From: CAVQEK01 sp963711495
Lineage (GTDB): Bacteria > Bacteroidota > Bacteroidia > Cytophagales > Cyclobacteriaceae
Assembly (NCBI GenBank): GCA_963711495.1
Contig: CAVQEK010000003.1
Span: 620,001-684,000 of the forward strand
Direction of reading: 5' to 3'
DNA length: 64,000 nucleotides
In this document: piece by piece, positions 58,289-64,000 of the stretch
How the letters are laid out: the number at the start of each line of letters is the position of its first letter
How positions within the stretch are numbered: the first letter of the stretch is position 1
Program-made: the position numbers and the translations under genes
The notes under the pieces: model-generated
Told to the model about the DNA's origin: nothing
Database searches by the model: none
The model's input: only the letters and a program-made list of their open reading frames with translations

Positions 58289-59476
58289 TTACTGACGAAT
58301 AAACCGGTATACCTTGACCGAATGCGGGGGAAGTTCGATATACATGATGTCCCCTTTCAATTTCAAATCAGTGTGTTCCCACAAGTCTCTTACTTTATAG
58401 TCTTTCAGTTGAAAAGGGTCTTGCTTCCAGTAACTTTGACTCGCACTCAAAAGCAAGGAAAAATCAACCTGAACATTCTTTTTCTCATCACTCCTGTTGA
58501 GTAAGCATGCCGCTTTTTCATCGTTGGCCAGTTCTTTTATCCAAATTTGATAGTCACCGTTATCTCTGGTACAAAACCCTTGTTTACCCAGTACGTCCTG
58601 GTCCAGCGCAATGATCTCTTCATTGGTAAGAATTGACTTGGTATCCTGGTCCATATTCCTGAGATCATTCCCGGACATTAAAGGGGCTGCCAGCATACAC
58701 CACAAAGAAAAATGGGCTTTATATTCATCGGTTGTCATTCCGCCATTGCCTACTTCCAGCATATCGGGATCATTCCAGTGCCCCGGACCTGCGTACTTTG
58801 CCAGGCCTTTTTCCTGATCCAGAATATTGATCATTGCATCCCAGCGATCGACGATATCGCCGGTAGTACGCCACAAATGACCGATATCTTTTGCCCACTC
58901 CCAGGGTTTGTTGCTGCCCCATTCACACAGACTAAAGACAATGGGTCTGCCTGCCGTATAAAGCGCATCGCGCATGGTGGCATAAGACGCCGGGGCATCC
59001 TGGGTGGAATGATTGCACCAGTCGTATTTCAAATAATCAACGCCCCAGCGCGCGTAGGTGCGCGCATCCTGATATTCATGTCCGCGTCCACCGGGACGTC
59101 CCTGACATGTTTTTGTGCCGGCGCAAGAATAAATGCCGAATTTCAGGCCTTTCGAGTGGATATAGTCTGCCAGGTATTTCATTCCATGAGGAAACCGCTC
59201 TTTATCTATCACTATTTCCCCGTTCTCATCACGGTCAACCTGCCAGCAGTCATCAATCACAATATATTCATATCCTGCTTTTTTCATGCCACTGCTGACC
59301 ATGGCGTCGGCGGTTTCCATGATCAGTTTTTCACTCACATCACATTGAAACTTATTCCAACTGTTCCACCCCATCGGTGGTGTTTGTGCCAACTGATCAA
59401 ATTTTTGTGCCATTAACAGGTTACTTGTCATGAGCAACACAACGGCTAAAACTTTTGAATAAACACCTTTTCTCAT
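58289..59476 (-). CDS. Alpha-galactosidase (GH27)
   Basis: The 395-residue secreted protein (signal VLAVVLLMTSNLLMA) has the GH27 layout: TPPMGWNSWN at residues 32-41, IDDCW (74-78), the nucleophile Asp152 in YLKYDWC and the acid/base Asp207 in TTGDI. A C-terminal antiparallel beta domain follows. It should remove terminal alpha-galactose residues. It heads the minus-strand cluster and is separated by ~180 bases from the broken sulfatase. Confidence 0.93.
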   Translation of the reverse strand: MRKGVYSKVLAVVLLMTSNLLMAQKFDQLAQTPPMGWNSWNKFQCDVSEKLIMETADAMVSSGMKKAGYEYIVIDDCWQVDRDENGEIVIDKERFPHGMKYLADYIHSKGLKFGIYSCAGTKTCQGRPGGRGHEYQDARTYARWGVDYLKYDWCNHSTQDAPASYATMRDALYTAGRPIVFSLCEWGSNKPWEWAKDIGHLWRTTGDIVDRWDAMINILDQEKGLAKYAGPGHWNDPDMLEVGNGGMTTDEYKAHFSLWCMLAAPLMSGNDLRNMDQDTKSILTNEEIIALDQDVLGKQGFCTRDNGDYQIWIKELANDEKAACLLNRSDEKKNVQVDFSLLLSASQSYWKQDPFQLKDYKVRDLWEHTDLKLKGDIMYIELPPHSVKVYRFIRQ

Positions 59477-59743
59477 GATACTTCTTTTTATATTATATAC
59501 AGTTCAATTATTCGAGCTTTTCTAGTATGACTGACCATTCTTTAAAATTCCAATATTACCGATTTCTATTGAATAATGTCATGCACATTGATATTTTCTA
59601 AAATTTGCATCTATAGGTGACTATCCTATCATTATCCCCCGGGATTTGCACATTAATGATTAACTTTAAATAAAATACCCGATATATCAATAAATCAAAC
59701 CGGGAATAAATCGTTATTTCCACACAACAAACAAAAACCAGTT

Positions 59744-60169
59744 ATGTCGCATTCATCATGGTTCAATAAAATATATGGCGTTCTATTCATACTGCTGATA
59801 TTATTGTTTTCTTGCCAGGGTAAGGATGATCATCTGCCAAATTCTGGTTTTTTGAAAGGGACAATAACCATTGGGCCATTGTGTCCTGTGGAAACCAATC
59901 CACCGGATCCTAATTGCCAGCCAACCGCAGAAACTTACAAGACATGGGCCACGGCCATATATTCCGGAGACCATAAAAAAAAGATCCGCACCATCAATCC
60001 CGATGAATCCGGTTCTTTCACTGAAACACTTCCTGCAGGCATCTACATTATTGATCTGGATGCCGGAAGTTCATTAGGCATTGGAAGCAGCAATCTGCCT
60101 TTGTCTTTTAATATTGTTGCGGGAGATACCCAAAAAGTTGCTATCGATATCGACACAGGAATAAGATAA
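59744..60169 (+). CDS. Lipoprotein with carboxypeptidase-regulatory-like fold
   Basis: The 141-residue protein has a lipoprotein signal (VLFILLILLFSC, Cys26). The mature part reads as one beta-sandwich (LKGTITIGPLCPVE, GSFTETLPAGIYIIDLDAG), similar to prealbumin-like surface domains. The function is unknown; it is transcribed divergently from the GH27 gene and shares that intergenic region. Confidence 0.7.
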   Translation: MSHSSWFNKIYGVLFILLILLFSCQGKDDHLPNSGFLKGTITIGPLCPVETNPPDPNCQPTAETYKTWATAIYSGDHKKKIRTINPDESGSFTETLPAGIYIIDLDAGSSLGIGSSNLPLSFNIVAGDTQKVAIDIDTGIR

Positions 60170-60835
60170 GAGGCCCCACAAAACTTGAAAAAGTATTATT
60201 TCAATCTATGGGCAATTACCAAAGTGTAGCGTATTAATTCCGGTCTTCAAAAATGGTTTCTGTCATTTACCAGTGACCATAGTCTACGCTTCCGGCAAAG
60301 CGAAATTTAGTGAGAATATGTCCAGATCATTGGATTTGAATCCGGCGATTACTCAATATGTTTAAAAAATTGTGCATCAGGATCTAATAAATTATGGAGA
60401 TATTCCTTTGTCTCCTGCGATTAACCGTTCTGAAATTATAATGCATCTTCTTTATGCCTAAAGTTTAAAATAATTTGTTCCATTGTCGATCGGATCGAAA
60501 CCTGAACTAACGTATTCTTCTACATTTGATTTCCGAATCAGTCCGTTCACCAACAACGCAGAGATCTTAACGTGTTGTGCCTTCAACTTTTCAAATGTCA
60601 ACGGTTGAATCGAAATGAATTATTTTACAAGTAATCTGATCATAAATGCTTTGTTATAACAAGTTCGAATTATGAATTTTTTATATTGTAATACTTTTTA
60701 TGTTGCCGGTCTGATTTTTGAAATGGGACTGACCTGGCGAAGCTTTGGCCGGTCCTGCCATTCAACCTTACAATTTTATGTCTATTACTTGTTTAATTGA
60801 GCCTATTAGATCAATAGGTGTGTATATACGCCACA
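60170..60835. other. Intergenic region before the recombinase
   Basis: No clear gene occupies these ~670 bases. A 47-codon minus-strand frame (60458-60601, TTG start; FEKLKAQHVKISALLVNG) has protein-like composition but no recognised family. A short hairpin-like stretch around GGACTGACC...GGCCGGTCC lies near 60727-60757. Confidence 0.35.
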
Positions 60836-62537
60836 ATGATGATTTATAAAGCACATCATCGTAATGAGCAACGTATTTTTATTAAGTCTCCATATAACGA
60901 GCGGCAGATTGCCGGTGTACGGCAAATTGAAGACTGTAAATGGAGCAAGTCCCACAAAGCATGGCATGTTCCTTACCGGACAGAAAACATAATAAGACTT
61001 AAAAGCTTATTTCCTAACAATGCTGATCAGTTGTCAGCGCTGTCGAAACCTTCCGAAAGTTCATTGCATTCTATACCGTACGGTGACAATAAAAAAACTT
61101 CCGTAGCAGTAAAAGGACGAAAAATAGTCATAAGGACACCGGTTAACGAAGGGGATATTGAATTTTTAAATACACTGAAATATAGCAGGTGGAACAAAAA
61201 AGATTACTGTTGGGAGGTGCCCCATTATCCCGGGAATCTTGAAAAAATAAAGACCCATTTTCAAGGTCGTATTGCCTCACTGGTTGTTGATGATACCATT
61301 GAGGAAACAATCAACGGAAAAAGACTACAGCGGGAAGAAGTATTTATATTCAAAACAAGACGAGGCAGATTACGCATTATTTCCGGTTTTCATGAAAACC
61401 TGATCCGGGCCATTAAGCAAATGCCATATTATAAGTGGGACACCAAAAATAAGTGGTGGAGTATCCCCTATTCGGAAAATCTTTTGGAAGCTTTGCAACA
61501 GTGTTGTGAAGAAGCCGGACTGAAAGTACGATACGAAGAAGAAAACTATGATGAGGGCGCGAAGAAAATAAGTCAGGAGGATGTGCCCAACTACAGACAA
61601 TGCCCTGATGAGTATGTTGCCAAACTTCGCGAATTGCGTTATAGCCAACGGACACTCCAAGTATATTCATCATGTTTTGAGGAATTTATCAACTATCATT
61701 TTGCCTATGAGGCCGAACAGATTACCGAAAAACAGATTATTGCGTTTTTACGGTATTTGGTTGATGAAAGGAAGGTGTCAACTTCTTATCAGAACCAAAT
61801 GATCAACGCCATCAAGTTTTATTATGAAAAAGTATTGGGCGGCCATCGAAAATTTTATTTTATTGAACGGCCCCACAGAGAAAAAACCTTACCCGTAGTG
61901 TGCAGTGAAGAGGAAATCAGCGCCATAATAAAGCACACTGAAAACATCAAACACAAGGCCATTCTCATGGTCATTTATTCGGCCGGTTTGCGTATTGGTG
62001 AACTTACAAGGTTAAAGATTAAAGATATTGATTCAGACAGGATGCAAATTCGTATAGAACAATCAAAAGGCAAAAAGGACCGGTATACGGTATTGTCTGT
62101 CAAAACCCTGGCAATATTGAGGTTGTACTTCAAAAAAGAAAGACCTGGCTACTGGTTATTTGAAGGTATGGGGAGCACCAGCAGTAAGCCGGTTCCGTAT
62201 TCGGCCAGGAGCATTCAGAATATTTTAAAAGCCTCCGTAGCAAAGGCTGGTTTGAAAAAGAAAATCACGGTACATACGTTGAGGCATTCTTTTGCGACCC
62301 ATTTGCTGGAACACGGTACTGATTTACGCTATATCCAAAACCTGTTGGGGCATGAGAGTGCAACGACAACGCAGATATATACCCACATCACGACCAAAGG
62401 TTTTGATCAGATAAAAAGTCCGCTGGATGGATTGGATATTTGAAAACAGGGTTATAAGTTTAATGGCGCATCAATAGATATTGAATTATTTTATTAAACT
62501 GATTTGCTGCGCACAAAGCAAATATATACGCCACAAT
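60823..62537. repeat. Direct repeat flanking the recombinase gene
   Basis: TATATACGCCACAAT occurs at 60823-60837, overlapping the recombinase ATG, and again at 62523-62537, ~80 bases after its stop; the copies are exactly 1700 bases apart. The right copy is half of a 10-bp palindrome, TATACGCCAC (62525-62534) with GTGGCGTATA (62547-62556). The left copy lacks the second arm. Confidence 0.75.
60836..62443 (+). CDS. Tyrosine recombinase with three N-terminal repeats
   Basis: From ATG 60836 the protein has 535 residues; a GTG at 60818 is also possible. Three ~47-residue repeats (about 12-59, 95-142, 177-226) share a W(S/N/D)xxxxxxW pattern followed by (V/I)P(Y/H) and a later N, a fold I cannot name with certainty but which resembles HARP-like nucleic-acid-binding modules. 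A SAM-like core-binding domain (~260-340) and the catalytic domain follow: Arg386, Lys in SKGKKDRYT, His480-x-x-Arg483, His506 and Tyr515. All catalytic residues are present. Confidence 0.9.
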   Translation: MMIYKAHHRNEQRIFIKSPYNERQIAGVRQIEDCKWSKSHKAWHVPYRTENIIRLKSLFPNNADQLSALSKPSESSLHSIPYGDNKKTSVAVKGRKIVIRTPVNEGDIEFLNTLKYSRWNKKDYCWEVPHYPGNLEKIKTHFQGRIASLVVDDTIEETINGKRLQREEVFIFKTRRGRLRIISGFHENLIRAIKQMPYYKWDTKNKWWSIPYSENLLEALQQCCEEAGLKVRYEEENYDEGAKKISQEDVPNYRQCPDEYVAKLRELRYSQRTLQVYSSCFEEFINYHFAYEAEQITEKQIIAFLRYLVDERKVSTSYQNQMINAIKFYYEKVLGGHRKFYFIERPHREKTLPVVCSEEEISAIIKHTENIKHKAILMVIYSAGLRIGELTRLKIKDIDSDRMQIRIEQSKGKKDRYTVLSVKTLAILRLYFKKERPGYWLFEGMGSTSSKPVPYSARSIQNILKASVAKAGLKKKITVHTLRHSFATHLLEHGTDLRYIQNLLGHESATTTQIYTHITTKGFDQIKSPLDGLDI

Positions 62538-62539
62538 TA

Positions 62540-62749
62540 TTGTTGAGTGGCGTATAGCGACTCGTTCAGAGCAATACTCCGCTACGCTCCGTATCGCTCT
62601 GAACGTGCGGGCGGCTCCGCCGCTTGTTCAGACCTGCACTTCGCTTTGCTCCGTACAGCTCCGAACAATCGGCTAAATGTCATATCCCTTTCAAGACACT
62701 CCGTATCTTTTCAGGAATACGACATTTAGCCGCCCGCACGTTATAAGCC
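62540..62749. repeat. Nested palindromes, candidate cassette recombination site 1
   Basis: Perfect inverted pairs are GTTCAGAGC (62564) with GCTCTGAAC (62596), GTGCGGGCGGC (62605) with GCCGCCCGCAC (62729), and CGGCTAAATGTC (62670) with GACATTTAGCCG (62721). The region ends with GTTATAAGCC (62740-62749), 15 bases before the next ORF. GTTATAAG also occurs at 62451, right after the recombinase stop. No real gene lies here. Confidence 0.7.
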
Positions 62750-62764
62750 ATTCTAAAGACGACC

Positions 62765-63091
62765 ATGAACGAACAAATTCTTTATAAAGATTCAGTAATC
62801 GAAGTTAAAATATTGACTGACCGTGACAATGAATCATTGAAAAGTATCGCGTTAAGATATTTAAAACAGGGAAATTACAAAGGCAAAGACGGACAAAAGG
62901 TTGGCATGACAAATGCAATGGGGGGTGAGACAGATTGGTTTGTTCTTCCTCATACCTTCGGGACTTTAATTGGTAAAAAGTTATTTGAGCAATACAATGC
63001 TGGACTTGATGGATTTGACACAAAGGAGATTGAGATTTTGAAAAATTGGTTAATCGACATGGAAATTATTGACGATGCAATGTGTTATTAA
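62765..63091 (+). CDS. Small protein of unknown function in a cassette-like unit
   Basis: The 108-residue protein (MNEQILYKDSVIEVKILTDR; later NAMGGETDWFVLPHTFGTLI) is soluble and acidic, with no signal peptide, membrane segment or recognised motif. It is the only gene between two palindromic sites and shares their orientation. Its frame is uninterrupted and its base composition is more even than the flanking palindromes. It reads as a typical cassette passenger of unknown role. Confidence 0.7.
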   Translation: MNEQILYKDSVIEVKILTDRDNESLKSIALRYLKQGNYKGKDGQKVGMTNAMGGETDWFVLPHTFGTLIGKKLFEQYNAGLDGFDTKEIEILKNWLIDMEIIDDAMCY

Positions 63092-63100
63092 AAGAAAAAC

Positions 63101-63240
63101 GGCTTATAACAGCACCTACCCGCAAGCAGGGGTTTCGTGCTTCGTAGGACAGGGAAATAGTAAATTTGAAGTTCAGTTCTTCGTAGGAAATTCAGTGGTA
63201 ATTGTCCCTGCCTGCGGGTAGCTGCGAAACGTTGTATGCC
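63101..63240. repeat. Palindromic site 2, candidate attC-like element
   Basis: The 140-base element starts GGCTTATAAC (63101-63110) and ends GTTGTATGCC (63231-63240), nearly complementary. Inside, CTACCCGCAAGCAGGG (63116-63131) pairs with CCCTGCCTGCGGGTAG (63206-63221), 15 of 16. The loop carries two copies of TTCGTAGGA (63141, 63180). The left arm also matches the GTTATAAGCC end of site 1. Confidence 0.75.
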
Positions 63241-63261
63241 ATGTTAAAACGACACTGCAAA

Positions 63262-64000
63262 ATGAGACAGATTAAGTTAATAATATTGACTCTTTTATTG
63301 ATTTATTCCTGCAAGGATAATCCAACTAACAATAATAAGAGCCACAATGATATAGATTCAAAGGGTTCAATTACAGATTCATTAAATCAAATAATTGTCA
63401 AAACTTCTGACAATGAACCTATTTTAAAATCAGCATTACCGGGATTATTTTTAAAAGCAATCAAAGCTTTTCCAAATGATAGTTTATCTCTTTACAGATT
63501 TTATTTTAAAAGTAATCCAGCAAAAGACCAGGAAACTTTAAAAAAGCAGATAAAACGACTTGAGGCATTGACTTCGAAGGAATCAATTGAAAAATATAGA
63601 CGTATAGAGAAAAATCTAAAACCATTGATGACAAAAATTGTAAATTCGGAATCAATCAGTAAATCGCAATCTGATAGTTTAGTGCTTCTATATTCTGATT
63701 ACGATTATTTTTCTGGTGAATCTTTATTTTCACAATTACTTACCAATGACGAGAATTATAAATTGGTATGGCAATCATTTCGGATAATGGTAAAGGAGAG
63801 TATTAAAGATACATGTTTCATATCGGGATTGATAATACTTGAAAATAATATAAGGACAAATGCGGAACTATCAGAAGCAATGGGAGATTTTGTAGTCAAG
63901 GCAATACGAAATAATCCTACTGGATTTCTTGATATGTATAGCCAAAGACAAGCCGGACAAAGGACAAACTTCGCAAATTATATTGCAGTTTGGGATGAGC
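63262..64000 (+). CDS. Putative lipoprotein, 3' end outside window
   Basis: The frame opens at ATG 63262 and has no stop to the window edge (246 codons). The N-terminus has a lipoprotein signal (LIILTLLLIYSC, Cys15) followed by a polar Asn-rich linker. The mature part is mostly helical (KKQIKRLEALTSKESIEKY) and unrecognised. It follows palindromic site 2 after 21 bases and looks like a second passenger gene. The AT content is higher than the recombinase's. Confidence 0.7.
   Translation, partial: MRQIKLIILTLLLIYSCKDNPTNNNKSHNDIDSKGSITDSLNQIIVKTSDNEPILKSALPGLFLKAIKAFPNDSLSLYRFYFKSNPAKDQETLKKQIKRLEALTSKESIEKYRRIEKNLKPLMTKIVNSESISKSQSDSLVLLYSDYDYFSGESLFSQLLTNDENYKLVWQSFRIMVKESIKDTCFISGLIILENNIRTNAELSEAMGDFVVKAIRNNPTGFLDMYSQRQAGQRTNFANYIAVWDE

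Noticed and set aside
62547..62729. 60-codon ORF inside palindromic site 1
   Set aside because: It merely reads through the inverted repeats; composition follows the palindromes.
62540..63240. Classical integron (IntI with attC sites)
   Set aside because: The end motif differs from GTTRRRY and the recombinase has an unusual triple-repeat N-terminus instead of an IntI-like one; kept only as an attC-like hypothesis.

Overview
The window reads as a Bacteroidota chromosome segment, probably of a free-living polysaccharide degrader. The evidence is one complete SusC/SusD pair with its own ECF sigma factor and FecR anti-sigma factor, many secreted or lipoprotein carbohydrate-active enzymes, a LytS-type TPR histidine kinase, and IS91-like and tyrosine-recombinase elements of the kind common in this phylum. 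I saw no tRNA, rRNA or CRISPR array. No genus can be named from sequence alone.

Layout. (1) 1-5.4 kb is mobile and accessory: a tyrosine recombinase cut by the window edge overlaps an IS91-type HUH transposase; an XRE/ImmA-like regulator is coupled to a DUF4411 PIN protein; a truncated tyrosine recombinase is followed by a non-coding array with strict 21-bp periodicity and by a ~214-bp direct repeat. (2) 5.4-10.8 kb holds a catalase-like protein, a DyP peroxidase and an associated membrane protein, then a zinc-ribbon protein and an NTF2-fold secreted protein. (3) 11.2-15.4 kb holds a GH127 lipoprotein and a TPR histidine kinase. (4) 15.5-24.3 kb is a zone of broken genes: AraC, SnoaL-like, penicillin acylase, membrane protein, alpha/beta hydrolase, thioesterase and leuB. 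An IS5-type element sits inside the signal-peptide codons of the hydrolase. A few genes here, such as the DUF885 protein, are intact. (5) 24.5-28.6 kb holds a Crp/Fnr regulator with an O-methyltransferase-like gene, a UbiE-like methyltransferase and a DUF6232 protein.

(6) 28.6-59.5 kb is a large, almost entirely minus-strand polysaccharide-utilisation region. In transcription order: GH27; a sulfatase remnant fused to the front of an unrelated sigma-factor gene; a divergent GH29; an alpha/beta-hydrolase-SGNH two-domain esterase; an SGNH hydrolase; a sulfatase; a YncE/phosphoesterase; a second divergent GH29; ECF sigma; FecR; SusC; SusD; a GH29-like enzyme; a canonical GH29 with F5/8 domain; a parallel beta-helix/PDZ protein (GH141-like); an SGNH hydrolase; a ThuA protein; and a two-subunit periplasmic molybdenum hydroxylase. 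Fucosidases, sulfatase and esterases together point to a sulfated, esterified, fucose-containing glycan with some alpha-galactose. Fucoidan-like is an inference, not something the sequence proves.

(7) 59.7-64 kb holds a lipoprotein and a complete tyrosine recombinase with three N-terminal ~47-residue repeats. Two small genes follow it, separated by long imperfect palindromes that resemble integron cassette recombination sites. This region and the 21-bp array are the best candidates for something not described by standard annotation.
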